From Nostoc sp. UHCC 0870 (lineage in GTDB: Bacteria; Cyanobacteriota; Cyanobacteriia; Cyanobacteriales; Nostocaceae), in NCBI RefSeq assembly GCF_022063185.1, contig NZ_CP091913.1, positions 1,798,001 to 1,862,000 on the forward strand: 64,000 nucleotides of DNA. The letters are read 5' to 3'. The stretch's first letter is position 1; every line of letters begins with the position of its first letter. Of this stretch, positions 35,077 to 43,747 are shown piece after piece. The translations under genes and the position numbers were made by a program. The notes below the pieces were generated by a model. That model did not search any database and was not told where the DNA came from. It saw nothing but the letters and a program-made list of their open reading frames with translations.

Positions 35077-37548
35077 ATGTTTGAACGCTTCACAGAAAAA
35101 GCCATTAAGGTAATCATGCTGGCCCAAGAAGAGGCCCGCCGTTTAGGTCACAACTTCGTTGGAACTGAGCAGATCCTCCTGGGTCTGATCGGGGAAGGCA
35201 CAGGAGTTGCGGCCAAAGTGCTGAAATCGATGGGTGTCAATCTCAAAGATGCCCGCATTGAGGTAGAGAAAATCATAGGCCGGGGTTCGGGCTTTGTGGC
35301 CGTAGAAATTCCGTTTACGCCACGAGCAAAGCGGGTTCTGGAACTATCCCTGGAAGAAGCGCGCCAATTAGGGCATAACTACATTGGCACCGAGCATCTG
35401 CTGTTGGGCCTGATCCGGGAAGGGGAAGGTGTGGCAGCCAGGGTGCTAGAAAACCTGGGGGTGGATCTATCGAAGGTCAGAACTCAAGTCATTCGGATGT
35501 TGGGAGAAACCGCCGAGGTTTCAGCGACCGGTCAATCTGGGCGCACTAAAACACCAACTTTGGATGAATTTGGCTCGAACCTGACCCAAATGGCCACGGA
35601 TAACAAACTCGATCCTGTGGTGGGACGCGCCAAGGAAATCGAGCGTGTAATTCAGATTTTGGGTCGCCGGACAAAAAATAATCCAGTTTTGATTGGTGAA
35701 CCTGGGGTAGGTAAAACCGCGATCGCCGAAGGTTTGGCATCACGCATCGCTAACAAAGATATCCCCGATATCTTAGAAGATAAGCGTGTTGTCACCCTAG
35801 ATATCGGTTTGCTTGTCGCAGGCACTAAATACCGGGGGGAATTTGAAGAACGCCTGAAGAAGATCATGGATGAGATTCGCCAGGCGGGTAATGTAATTCT
35901 CGTAATAGACGAAGTACACACCCTCATTGGTGCAGGTGCAGCCGAAGGGGCGATTGATGCAGCGAATATCCTCAAGCCAGCTTTGGCGAGAGGAGAATTG
36001 CAATGTATTGGTGCGACAACCCTGGATGAGTACCGCAAGCACATTGAACGGGATGCTGCGTTAGAACGCCGCTTCCAACCAGTAATGGTAGGTGAGCCTT
36101 CCGTCGATGAAACAATAGAAATATTATATGGTTTGCGCGATCGCTACGAGCAACACCACAAGCTGAAAATCTCCGACGAAGCTTTAGTTGCGGCAGCGAA
36201 ATTATCTGATCGTTATATTAGCGATCGCTATCTGCCAGACAAAGCCATCGACTTGGTTGATGAAGCAGGTTCGCGCGTGCGGTTAATTAACTCCCAACTG
36301 CCCCCCGCAGCCAAAGAGTTAGATAAAGAACTGCGCCAAATCTTAAAAGAAAAAGATGATGCAGTCCGTTCCCAAGACTTTGACAGAGCCGGGGAACTGC
36401 GCGATCGCGAAATGGAAATCAAAGCCGAAATTCGCGCGATCGCCCAAAACAAAACCAACACAGCTGGTGGTGACGGACTAGAACCCGTTGTCACCGAAGA
36501 AGACATCGCCCACATCGTCGCTTCCTGGACTGGCGTACCGGTGAACAAACTCACCGAATCCGAATCTGAGAAGTTGCTGCACATGGAAGACACCTTGCAT
36601 CAGCGACTCATCGGTCAAGAAGAAGCGGTGAAAGCAGTTTCACGGGCTATCCGTCGCGCGCGTGTTGGGTTGAAGAATCCCAACCGACCCATTGCGAGCT
36701 TTGTCTTCTCCGGGCCGACTGGTGTTGGTAAAACCGAGTTGGCGAAATCCTTGGCTTCATACTTCTTCGGTTCAGAAGAAGCAATGATCCGCCTGGATAT
36801 GTCCGAATACATGGAACGCCACACCGTCAGCAAGTTGATTGGTTCACCTCCTGGTTATGTTGGTTATAACGAAGGCGGACAATTAACAGAAGCTGTACGC
36901 CGTCGTCCTTACACCGTGGTGCTGTTCGACGAAATCGAAAAAGCCCACCCCGATGTCTTTAATATGCTCCTGCAAATTTTAGAAGACGGTCGGTTAACAG
37001 ACGCGAAAGGACGCACCGTTGACTTCAAGAACACCTTGCTGATTTTGACCTCCAACATCGGTTCTAAGGTAATTGAAAAAGGTGGTGGTGGTATCGGCTT
37101 CGAGTTCGCCGAAGATCAAACCGAATCACAATACAACCGTATTCGCTCCTTGGTGAACGAAGAACTGAAGCAATACTTCCGTCCTGAATTCCTCAACCGT
37201 CTAGATGAGATTATCGTCTTCCGTCAATTGAGCAAGCTGGAAGTTACCGAAATTGCCGACATCATGCTCAAAGAAGTATTTGGTCGCTTGACAGAAAAAG
37301 GTATAACCTTAGAAGTTAGCGATCGCTTCAAAGACCGACTCATCGAAGAAGGTTACAGTCCCAGCTACGGTGCAAGGCCACTGCGGCGGGCAATTATGCG
37401 CCTGTTAGAAGATAGCTTGGCTGAAGAAATTCTGTCTGGTCGTATCAAGGATGGCGATGTCGCCCTAATTGATATTGATGAAAACGGCAATGTGCAAGTT
37501 ACTTCTCAACAGCGTCGGGAATTGTTACCCCAAGGTGTTGAGTCTTAG
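35077..37548 (+). CDS. clpC: ClpC AAA+ protease regulatory ATPase
   Basis: An 823-residue Hsp100 unfoldase. I place the start at the ATG 35077 because [32 protein letters not shown] is the conserved ClpC N-terminus. Two Clp_N repeats (about 1-145) are followed by AAA1 with Walker [10 protein letters not shown] (about residue 206) and Walker [10 protein letters not shown], a UVR motif ([18 protein letters not shown], about 435-452) and AAA2 with GPTGVGKTE (about 546). ClpC hexamers feed substrates to ClpP; in cyanobacteria and chloroplasts ClpC is constitutive and essential. A textbook terminator follows the stop. The gene is monocistronic. Confidence 0.97.
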   Translation: MFERFTEKAIKVIMLAQEEARRLGHNFVGTEQILLGLIGEGTGVAAKVLKSMGVNLKDARIEVEKIIGRGSGFVAVEIPFTPRAKRVLELSLEEARQLGHNYIGTEHLLLGLIREGEGVAARVLENLGVDLSKVRTQVIRMLGETAEVSATGQSGRTKTPTLDEFGSNLTQMATDNKLDPVVGRAKEIERVIQILGRRTKNNPVLIGEPGVGKTAIAEGLASRIANKDIPDILEDKRVVTLDIGLLVAGTKYRGEFEERLKKIMDEIRQAGNVILVIDEVHTLIGAGAAEGAIDAANILKPALARGELQCIGATTLDEYRKHIERDAALERRFQPVMVGEPSVDETIEILYGLRDRYEQHHKLKISDEALVAAAKLSDRYISDRYLPDKAIDLVDEAGSRVRLINSQLPPAAKELDKELRQILKEKDDAVRSQDFDRAGELRDREMEIKAEIRAIAQNKTNTAGGDGLEPVVTEEDIAHIVASWTGVPVNKLTESESEKLLHMEDTLHQRLIGQEEAVKAVSRAIRRARVGLKNPNRPIASFVFSGPTGVGKTELAKSLASYFFGSEEAMIRLDMSEYMERHTVSKLIGSPPGYVGYNEGGQLTEAVRRRPYTVVLFDEIEKAHPDVFNMLLQILEDGRLTDAKGRTVDFKNTLLILTSNIGSKVIEKGGGGIGFEFAEDQTESQYNRIRSLVNEELKQYFRPEFLNRLDEIIVFRQLSKLEVTEIADIMLKEVFGRLTEKGITLEVSDRFKDRLIEEGYSPSYGARPLRRAIMRLLEDSLAEEILSGRIKDGDVALIDIDENGNVQVTSQQRRELLPQGVES

Positions 37549-37585
37549 TTAAAGTTTGGGATTTGATTCTCAAATAAAAATTAGC

Positions 37586-37620
37586 AAGCGGTAGAGGGTA
37601 AATTCCTCTACCGCTTTTGT
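37586..37620 (+). terminator. Intrinsic terminator of clpC
   Basis: GCGGTAGAGG (37588-37597) and CCTCTACCGC (37605-37614) make a perfect 10-bp stem with a 7-nt loop, extended by AA/TT and followed by TTTTGTTTT. It lies 40 bp past the clpC stop. Confidence 0.92.
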
Positions 37621-37633
37621 TTTCTTGTCGGTT

Positions 37634-37751
37634 ATGGCTAGTACCGCAAGGCGGAATTCAAAATTCAAAATTCAAAATTCAAAATGAATACAGCGTAAGC
37701 GTTTCATTGATTTGGAATGGTCTGTTTATTTCCGCCGTGTTGTACTAGGCT
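37634..37751. mobile_element. MITE-like element of about 118 bp with GGCGGAA-type ends
   Basis: The left end, GCTAGTACCGCAAGGCGGAA, and the right end, the reverse complement of GCCTAGTACAACACGGCGGAA, are imperfect terminal inverted repeats. A few AATTCAAA heptamers and unrelated sequence lie between them. Similar ends are at 12198-12221 (GTACTAATACAGCACGGCGG) and at 52391-52420 (ACGGCGGTACTAGG next to TTGAATT repeats), so this is a dispersed family. It encodes no transposase and would need one in trans. Confidence 0.6.
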
Positions 37752-37779
37752 GTTGATGTCCAGTATAAAAATATAACTA

Positions 37780-38115
37780 ATGACCGGAATCGAACGTCAA
37801 ATTATTCTTGATGTTAGACAAGTTGCCAAACACATAGCAGACGCACCTCAAATGCAAAGACTTATTAAACGAGGACTAGCGGCTCATGTATTTGACAGTG
37901 ATACTACCATGAAGCAAGTCGCTCAAGGCATAATAGAAAATGGAGAGTTCACTGGAATCATTCGCGGCTATGAGCGATACGGAATGTTTTTTAATGAACG
38001 GATAGGTTATAGAATCAGTCCAGATGGTAGCCGTATTCCACTTTATTATGGGGAGATAAAAATCAATGCAAACAACAAATACCACGTCATCCCCCGCACC
38101 AGACCTAGTGAATAA
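37780..38115 (+). CDS. Small protein, possibly an RNase-like toxin domain
   Basis: A 111-residue protein whose family I cannot name with certainty. The first half is helical (VRQVAKHIADAPQMQRLIKRGLAAHVFDSDTTMKQVAQGIIENGEF). The second half is a basic beta-rich segment ending YGEIKINANNKYHVIPRTRPSE. This layout, a domain ending in a Tyr-His-x-I-P-R-T-R-P strand, recalls the C-terminal toxin domains of polymorphic toxins, so a nuclease activity is conceivable but unproven. It overlaps the next gene by 50 bp, as toxin and immunity genes often do. No secretion signal or carrier domain is attached. It starts just after the MITE-like element. Confidence 0.6.
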   Translation: MTGIERQIILDVRQVAKHIADAPQMQRLIKRGLAAHVFDSDTTMKQVAQGIIENGEFTGIIRGYERYGMFFNERIGYRISPDGSRIPLYYGEIKINANNKYHVIPRTRPSE

Positions 38116-38335
38116 TAACTGGGACTTTACAGAAGTATGGATTGACCCAATGTTATCACCTCCATACCTTCTTTTATTACTCTGTGATAGTAAGCAAAAC
38201 TGTCAAATTTATGACCCGGCACAGGGTTATAAAATTGTATTTTCCAGTAATAATTATGATGCAGCTAAGTTGTGGTTATTAGAAGATGAGTATGAGCCAA
38301 TTGAAGGTAGGCTTTTAGCTACAGAATTATTTTAA
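38066..38335 (+). CDS. Small acidic protein overlapping the previous gene (putative immunity partner)
   Basis: An 89-residue protein of unknown family. The ATG at 38066 has GGGGAG about 12 bp upstream; a GTG at 38108 is an alternative that would overlap the preceding gene by only 8 bp. It is acidic and aromatic, with a hydrophobic stretch LSPPYLLLLLCDS and a C-terminal motif AAKLWLLEDEYEPIEGRLLATELF. That C-terminal part, with 35 bp of 3' flank, is duplicated at 38708-38814. Acidic partner plus basic partner in overlapping frames suggests toxin neutralisation, but this is inference. Confidence 0.6.
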   Translation: MQTTNTTSSPAPDLVNNNWDFTEVWIDPMLSPPYLLLLLCDSKQNCQIYDPAQGYKIVFSSNNYDAAKLWLLEDEYEPIEGRLLATELF

Positions 38336-38360
38336 CTGAAGGGATAGGTTATGCAACTTA
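38254..38360. repeat. 107-bp direct repeat, copy A
   Basis: Copy A covers the last 27 codons of the gene at 38066-38335 and 25 bp beyond its stop. Copy B is 38708-38814. By eye they differ at about nine of 107 positions, with no gaps. The two copies bracket the gene at 38407-38706, so this could be a duplication made when that gene was inserted or copied. Confidence 0.9.
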
Positions 38361-38406
38361 ACTGTGGATATATTCATCCACCTTTTCCTTTAAGTGGTAA
38401 TTAATC

Positions 38407-38706
38407 ATGCAAATAACTATTCCACCTCATCTACAAAGCACTTATAAATTAATCCAATGCGCTTTTTCTGATGGGATTGAAGCAGAAAATTATGACCTAC
38501 TTTTAGCATTACTAAGTGAGGAAATGTCAGACAGAAACTTAGCAGAAGTTATCGCCTATTACGTTGGTAAAGATTATAGGATTGTACTCAATGACGTATA
38601 CCGCGTACAGTCAATTGCTGTTCCGAAAGGTGAAGCTATTAATAATTTAAAAAAAGTTTTACTTAGTTGTGGTTATCAGGATTGGATTCATGAATTATCC
38701 TCATGA
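38407..38706 (+). CDS. Small hypothetical protein between duplicated segments
   Basis: A 99-residue acidic protein, MQITIPPHLQSTYKLIQCAFSD onward, with SEEMSDRNLAEVIAYYVGKDYRIVLNDVYRV in the centre and a Trp-containing C-terminus. I do not recognise the family; length and composition fit a small immunity or antitoxin-like protein. It starts 71 bp after the previous stop. Its stop codon overlaps a short ORF made from copy B of the direct repeat (TCATGA junction). No signal peptide or membrane helix. Confidence 0.65.
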   Translation: MQITIPPHLQSTYKLIQCAFSDGIEAENYDLLLALLSEEMSDRNLAEVIAYYVGKDYRIVLNDVYRVQSIAVPKGEAINNLKKVLLSCGYQDWIHELSS

Positions 38707-38789
38707 TTTATGAAGCAGCTAAGTTATGGTTACTAGAAGATAAGTATGAGCCAATTGAAGGTAGGCTTTTAGCTGCGGAATTATTTTAA
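38703..38789 (+). pseudogene. Truncated duplicate of the 38066-38335 gene
   Basis: A 28-codon ORF (MIYEAAKLWLLEDKYEP...) that repeats the C-terminal part of the 89-residue gene with a few substitutions. The N-terminal 60 residues are absent. It begins inside the stop of the preceding gene (ATGA overlap), so it could still be translated as a short peptide, but most likely it is a gene remnant. Confidence 0.75.
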
Positions 38790-38814
38790 TTGAGAGGATA
38801 GGTTATGCAACTTA
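38708..38814. repeat. 107-bp direct repeat, copy B
   Basis: Second copy of the repeat at 38254-38360, about 92 percent identical by eye. It starts immediately after the stop of the 99-residue gene. Confidence 0.9.
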
Positions 38815-38931
38815 GTTAAAATATATTTAGCAATGATACGAGATTTGTATAATAAATTTTAACCTAGCTTTTCAGATGCTAACCAAATCTGTAATCATAT
38901 ATATGTACTATACTGCTTCTGACGGTTAACT

Positions 38932-39489
38932 ATGACTATCCAGTTTCGGTTTCATCCAGAAAAAGCTGTAGAAGCAGCAGCAAAATTTCTGAAGTTGCAT
39001 GGTAAGCCTATGAAGTATTTAGGCTTGCTTAAGATGCTATACATAGCTGATCGTATCGCCTTAGATCGCATGGAGCAGCCAATTACGGGTGATCATTATG
39101 TGTCAATGGATTATGGTCCTGTTCTGAGTGGTGTTTATGACCTAATTAAAGGTAAACCTGTTGATGGTGCTTTACCTCTTTGGTCTGAGTATATTTATCC
39201 TCTCAATGTAAACTTTGTTGACTTACTAAAAGACCCAGGAAATGATGAACTGTGTGAAGAAGAGGAAGAGATTATTCAAGAGGTATATGCAACCTTTGGA
39301 CATCTTGACCCATTTCATGTTGCTGAATGGACTCATGATTTACCAGAATGGGAAGACCCTCATGGTTCTGCTATTCCCATTCCAGTAGAAGCAATTCTGA
39401 AAAATGTCGGTAAATGTGAGGAAGAAATAGAGGTAATTAGACAAGAAGCAAGTCGAGAAGCCTATTTAGATGAGGTTATAAATGTCTAG
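38932..39489 (+). CDS. Panacea (DUF4065/SocA-like) domain antitoxin
   Basis: A 185-residue protein with the Panacea fold: AAKFLKLHGKPMKYLGLLKMLYIADRIALDRMEQPITGDHYVSMDYGPVLSGVYDLIKG (about 15-80), then HVAEWTHDLPEW near residue 125. This domain occurs in PanA antitoxins paired with many unrelated toxins, and in the SocA adaptor. The last 8 bp overlap the start of the next gene, a usual TA arrangement. The tail rich in Glu is disordered and may bind the toxin. It is preceded by the duplicated cassette, so the region looks like an accessory island. Confidence 0.88.
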   Translation: MTIQFRFHPEKAVEAAAKFLKLHGKPMKYLGLLKMLYIADRIALDRMEQPITGDHYVSMDYGPVLSGVYDLIKGKPVDGALPLWSEYIYPLNVNFVDLLKDPGNDELCEEEEEIIQEVYATFGHLDPFHVAEWTHDLPEWEDPHGSAIPIPVEAILKNVGKCEEEIEVIRQEASREAYLDEVINV

Positions 39490-39874
39490 CATTCCCATTA
39501 ATGTGGGGGATGCTTTTTTAATAGATACACCTCCCAATGGACAGCATCTTTATATTGCGATCGCACAAACTTCTGATACTAAGTATTTATTCGTCAATAT
39601 TACCACTCGTAAACCAAATTCGGAAACGGTTTGTATTCTCCTACCTGGTGCAGATGTACCGAATTTTATTGTCCGTGAGTCTGTTGTAGCTTATCAATAT
39701 GCTCGTGAAATGGATGCTACTATACTTGCAAGTTTAATCACCTCTGGTAGTCCTATTCCCAAAGGTAATTGTTCACCTGCCGTTTTATCAAAAATTCAGC
39801 AAGGTGGGTTAATTTCCAAACGTTTAAAAAATAAATATAAAACTTTATTGAAAAGTTATTTGGGCATTGTTTAA
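39482..39874 (+). CDS. Partner of the Panacea antitoxin, candidate toxin
   Basis: A 130-residue basic-ended protein, overlapping the Panacea gene by 8 bp. The N-terminal part (INVGDAFLIDTPPNGQHLYIAIAQTSDTKYLFVNITTRK) reads like an SH3-type beta-barrel of the MazF/PemK kind, with KGNCSPAVLSKIQQGGLISKRLKNKYKTLL as a basic C-terminal helix. I see no full MazF catalytic set, so the mechanism is open. The family is unnamed to me. Context strongly suggests toxin function; the sequence alone does not prove it. Confidence 0.7.
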   Translation: MSSIPINVGDAFLIDTPPNGQHLYIAIAQTSDTKYLFVNITTRKPNSETVCILLPGADVPNFIVRESVVAYQYAREMDATILASLITSGSPIPKGNCSPAVLSKIQQGGLISKRLKNKYKTLLKSYLGIV

Positions 39875-39949
39875 ATTGAATTATTTGAAGCTATGCTGAA
39901 GGCTTATCACTATTAATAATTTTATAGATAACTATAGTAATAGATGCGC

Positions 39950-42427
39950 TTAGTTTCCGTTAGCTAAAGGCTGGGTGGGAATTTCTATGCAAAACTCACA
40001 ACCTTTACCAGGTTCAGAAATACACTGAATTTTACCTCCGTGTTCTTCCACAATAATCTTATAGCTAATAGATAATCCTAACCCAGTACCTTGTCCTGGT
40101 TGTTTGGTGGTAAAGAAAGGCTCAAAAATCCGCGATCGCACATTTTCTGGAATGCCACAACCATTGTCAGCAATACTAATTAAGATAGTATTATTTTCAC
40201 TAACTTTTGTAGATATTGTAATTTGGGGATTGACAGTAATTTTAGCCAAAGAGATTGCAGATTTTAGAGCATCAATAGCATTGTTAATAATATTCAAAAA
40301 TACCTGATTCATCTGCGCTGCATAACACACTACTTTAGGCAGTTCACTATACTCTCTCATAACTTCTATAGCGGGAAAATCATTTTTAGATTCCAGCCGA
40401 TGTTGTAAGATTAACAGAGTGCTGTCGATACCTTCATGCAGGTCAACAGGCTTCATTTCAGCTTCGTCAAGTCTGGCAAAACTACGTAACGATAAAACTA
40501 ACTGAGAAATTCGCTCTGCACCTATCATCATTGATTTAAGAATTTTTGGCAAATCATCAGCAATAAAATCTAAGTCTAATTCTGCTAACTGCTCTTGAAA
40601 TTCTTTCTTAGGCTGGGGAAAATTTCTTTTGTAGCCCTCCACTAATTTAAATAAATTTTCCGTGTGTTCATGAACATAGGTGATATTCCCATAAATGAAG
40701 CTAATTGGATTATTAATTTCATGGGCTATTCCAGCTACTAATTGCCCCAAACTAGCCATCTTTTCACTTTGAATTAACTGGCTTTGTGTTTCTTGTAATT
40801 CTTTCAGTGCTTGGGCAATTTCTTCTTTTTGTACTTGCACCTGTTGCAAAGCTTCGGCTTGTTGTAGTGCTACTCCTAGCTGTACACCAACTTGAGCTAA
40901 TAAGTTAGTTTCTTCTTCTTGCCAATAACGCGGTTGAGAGTTTTGATAAGCTACTAGCAACCCCCACAGTTTTTCACCTTGGCAAATCGGGACAAAAATT
41001 TCATTACGAGCATACTTACCTGCTTGTGTTTCTGGTAAAAGGAAGCGTTCTGGAATAGGTTGTGGTTTGACTATTGGTTGCCAACCATCAACAATAGAAT
41101 CAGCTACAAATTCACCACTCCAATCAGGATAAAAGCGATAAATTGCCACTCTTTCGACTGCTAGTAAACCTCGCACTTCTTGAGTAGTGGTTGTAAAAAT
41201 AGTTTCAATATCTAGAGAGTGGCGGATTTTTTCTACAGTGTTTGCTAATGCTCGTTGGCGTTCCGCAGCTTTGCTGAGTTCGGCTGCTTGGATTTGCGTT
41301 TGTTGTAAGTATTCGGCTTGCTGTAAGGCTACACCTAATTGGGTGCTGACTTGAGTAAGTAAGTAAACTTCATCTTCTTGCCAATCACGAATATCAGTAT
41401 TTTGGTAAACTGCTAACAAACCCCACAGCTTTTGTCCGTGGTATATAGCAATAATTACATAAGCTCTAGCCTGATAAATTTCTAATACTTTGAGGTAGCA
41501 TTCACTAAAATCTGCATTGTAAATATCATAACAAACCCGATACACTTCGCCTTTCGTGAAGCGACCACCTTCTGTGTCTTGTAAGTAAGTATCTGCTACT
41601 GGAGTTTTGGCTAACTCTTTAGCACTACATTCGCTGACATTTTCTCTTAATTCTGGTCGTTGTAACTGTTCATCGATGAGGGAAATCCAACCCTCTCCCA
41701 CAGATTCAAAGACAAATTCCCCAGTCCAATCGGGATTAAAGCGATAGATGGCTACACGGTCAGCATTGATGAGTTTTCTGATTTCTGCGGTACTGGTGCG
41801 AAAAATATTTTCTAAATCCAGGGATTGGCGAATTTTTTCAATAACGATCGCAATTGTTTTTTGCCACTCTGCTGCTTTTTCTCTGGCTTTAGCTTGTGCT
41901 AGTTGTGCGGATTGTGCTTTGACTTGTTCTATATAGTCTGCTTGCTGTAAAGCCACTCCTAAATGTTCAGCAATTAATTGCACAAACTCAATTTCGGCAG
42001 CTTCCCATTGTCGAGTGCTACTACACTGATGGATGTACAATAACCCCCATAAGTCTTTACCTTTGATTAAGGGAACAGCGATATTGGCGCATACTTGGAA
42101 TTTTTCTAGCATCTGAAGATAACAATCACTGATTCCAGCTTCATGGATATCAGCCATTGAGGTAATTGTACCTTGGTGATGAAGCCTAGCAAATTCCTCT
42201 GTAAGAGAGCGATCGCCCAATTTCGTACCTAATGCAGAAATCCATTGATTTCCCACATCTTCATAGATAAATTCTCCTTCCCATTCCAAGTTAGGAGTAA
42301 AACAGAACACCCCAACTCTGTCTGTGTTCAGAGACTGGCGGACTTCCTTTACCGTAAATTTAAAGATGGTATTGATATCCAAAGACTCACGAATTTGGGA
42401 TATTACTCTAGACAAGGCTGTTTTCAT
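39950..42427 (-). CDS. Sensor histidine kinase with three GAF domains
   Basis: An 825-residue soluble kinase. Three GAF domains (about residues 10-165, 190-375 and 395-535) share the motif RVxIYRFxPDWxGEFV, each followed by short coiled coils rich in Gln/Ala. The third region leads into the phospho-acceptor helix ([21 protein letters not shown], His near 575) and a C-terminal HATPase with N, G1 and G2 boxes ([34 protein letters not shown]). No conserved Cys in the GAFs was seen that would clearly mark a phytochrome-type bilin site. There is no receiver domain, so a separate response regulator is needed. Ligand unknown. No membrane segment. Confidence 0.9.
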   Translation of the reverse strand: MKTALSRVISQIRESLDINTIFKFTVKEVRQSLNTDRVGVFCFTPNLEWEGEFIYEDVGNQWISALGTKLGDRSLTEEFARLHHQGTITSMADIHEAGISDCYLQMLEKFQVCANIAVPLIKGKDLWGLLYIHQCSSTRQWEAAEIEFVQLIAEHLGVALQQADYIEQVKAQSAQLAQAKAREKAAEWQKTIAIVIEKIRQSLDLENIFRTSTAEIRKLINADRVAIYRFNPDWTGEFVFESVGEGWISLIDEQLQRPELRENVSECSAKELAKTPVADTYLQDTEGGRFTKGEVYRVCYDIYNADFSECYLKVLEIYQARAYVIIAIYHGQKLWGLLAVYQNTDIRDWQEDEVYLLTQVSTQLGVALQQAEYLQQTQIQAAELSKAAERQRALANTVEKIRHSLDIETIFTTTTQEVRGLLAVERVAIYRFYPDWSGEFVADSIVDGWQPIVKPQPIPERFLLPETQAGKYARNEIFVPICQGEKLWGLLVAYQNSQPRYWQEEETNLLAQVGVQLGVALQQAEALQQVQVQKEEIAQALKELQETQSQLIQSEKMASLGQLVAGIAHEINNPISFIYGNITYVHEHTENLFKLVEGYKRNFPQPKKEFQEQLAELDLDFIADDLPKILKSMMIGAERISQLVLSLRSFARLDEAEMKPVDLHEGIDSTLLILQHRLESKNDFPAIEVMREYSELPKVVCYAAQMNQVFLNIINNAIDALKSAISLAKITVNPQITISTKVSENNTILISIADNGCGIPENVRSRIFEPFFTTKQPGQGTGLGLSISYKIIVEEHGGKIQCISEPGKGCEFCIEIPTQPLANGN

Positions 42428-42668
42428 CGTCTGTCTTAAAAATAGGGAATGGGGAATTGGGAATGAATTTATATCTCATAATTCCCTAAGCAGAGGTAAA
42501 TTTAACGTAGTGAGTGCTGTTAACGGTAGTGTGGGTTTGAGCAGCGTGCTGAGGGGGAGGAAGGATAGCAACTAATGACTTTTACTGTAAAAATTGAGAG
42601 ACACGATAAATAAATACCGTGTCCCTAGGGAAATATTCTTGGAAAAACTGCGCTTTGTTCCTAGTGAA

Positions 42669-42830
42669 TCATCGCCGCTTAGTAGTGGTGCGTCGGAGTT
42701 CACGTTTTTCTTGCTCTTGAAGACGGCGATCGCGCCATCCTGCTAAAGTTAAATAGCCAACACCACCAGTAACTACTACTAGCAGCACTAAGGCGACTAA
42801 AGCCAAAATACTCAGAAATGGACTTTCCAC
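42669..42830 (-). CDS. Small single-helix membrane protein downstream of petN
   Basis: A 53-residue protein that begins at GTG 42830, with no in-frame ATG upstream before a stop. Residues about 5-31 form a hydrophobic helix (FLSILALVALVLLVVVTGGVGYLTLAG), followed by a highly basic tail (about 14 Arg/Lys in the last 22). It starts 7 bp after petN on the same strand, so co-transcription is likely. A basic cytoplasmic tail and one helix suggest a small thylakoid or membrane-bound subunit or assembly factor. I cannot name it. It is too short for usual gene-finding thresholds. Confidence 0.7.
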   Translation of the reverse strand: MESPFLSILALVALVLLVVVTGGVGYLTLAGWRDRRLQEQEKRELRRTTTKRR

Positions 42831-42837
42831 GATGCCT

Positions 42838-42927
42838 CTATAGTCCGTTACGACCCCATACTACCATTGCAATTGACCAAGTAAACACAACTAGTAGTGA
42901 TACCCAACCCAATGTCAAAATCGCCAT
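42838..42927 (-). CDS. petN: Cytochrome b6f complex subunit 8 (PetN)
   Basis: A 29-residue protein starting [16 protein letters not shown] and ending VVWGRNGL, matching the invariant cyanobacterial and chloroplast PetN. One membrane helix spans most of the chain. PetN is an essential small subunit of the cytochrome b6f complex in thylakoids. It begins at ATG 42927. It is shorter than the usual gene-calling limits. The small basic membrane protein gene follows immediately. Confidence 0.97.
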   Translation of the reverse strand: MAILTLGWVSLLVVFTWSIAMVVWGRNGL

Positions 42928-43030
42928 AGTTTTACTTCTGAAATGATTTACAAAACGTCTCTAATATTTATCATACTGGTTACTGGGGACTGGGTACTGG
43001 GCAATTTTCCCATCTTTATCTCAACTAAAG

Positions 43031-43534
43031 ATGAATCATGAAGCCATACCTAATCTCTCTTCCCAATTTTCAATCTTGATTATGAACCGAATTTTAGATC
43101 ATCAATACATGGCAGAACGGCTAGAATCCCTTAAAGCCGGAATTATTGGGGGTTTGGCTTTGGGTTTGGCTTTCTTAATTACTAGCTTTGTCAATACCCT
43201 GGTGCTGGCCAAGTATTTTCCCATACTCGTAAGTCTGCAAAGAGATTTTAATTGGTATTGGTTAATGAGTGGGGCGATCGCTGGTTTTTCTGGTTTACTA
43301 TTCGGTGTGACTTACCGCTATATCATCCGCACCGATCAAAATCCACACTTAAACTCTGGTGGTGTGTTGGCTTTTGGTTTGGTGCGTGGCTTAACTCAAA
43401 TCGAAGGGTTAAATGCTAGTAGTACAGTTTTACCCTTTGTTGTATTAGTAGGTGAAAGTATATTGTGGTTTGCAATGGCTGCGATCGCCCTCGATATCGC
43501 TCTCCAACGCTCCTGGGTAAAACCTTTTAGTTGA
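43031..43534 (+). CDS. Conserved cyanobacterial integral membrane protein
   Basis: Up to 167 residues; the ATG at 43082 (MNRILDHQYMAERLES) or 43109 (MAERLESLKAGIIGG) may be the true start because the conserved-looking part begins there. About four or five hydrophobic segments are visible: GIIGGLALGLAFLITSFVNTLVLA, WYWLMSGAIAGFSGLLFGVTY, GGVLAFGLVRGLTQI, and VLPFVVLVGESILWFAMAAIALDIAL. No catalytic motif recognised. It is divergently oriented from petN and the two may share a promoter region. Function unknown. Confidence 0.75.
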   Translation: MNHEAIPNLSSQFSILIMNRILDHQYMAERLESLKAGIIGGLALGLAFLITSFVNTLVLAKYFPILVSLQRDFNWYWLMSGAIAGFSGLLFGVTYRYIIRTDQNPHLNSGGVLAFGLVRGLTQIEGLNASSTVLPFVVLVGESILWFAMAAIALDIALQRSWVKPFS

Positions 43535-43587
43535 TTTGAACTACGGTGTAAGTGTTGTTGAATGCAGCAACAGCGAAATGAAACTAA

Positions 43588-43622
43588 CTGTAGAGACCTT
43601 GCATGATACAACGTCTCTACAG
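43588..43622. repeat. Palindrome of the TGTAGAGAC/GTCTCTACA family
   Basis: Arms CTGTAGAGAC (43588-43597) and GTCTCTACAG (43613-43622) with a 15-nt loop. Related to 33736-33765 and 34431-34456. It lies between convergent genes and could be an end-of-transcript structure. Confidence 0.75.
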
Positions 43623-43747
43623 TTATAGGAGAGGGGTTTTCCAGATCCCGTGAAAAGTCATATTTGTGAAACCCTGGAATAAATTTAAAGTGGTAGATAA
43701 ATTTTAATTTGGAATTTTGATTGGTTCAGGCGATCGCTAACAGTGTT

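Noticed and set aside
42324..42575. Open frame opposite the histidine kinase start
   Set aside because: Antisense shadow of a well-supported gene and repeat-rich downstream part.
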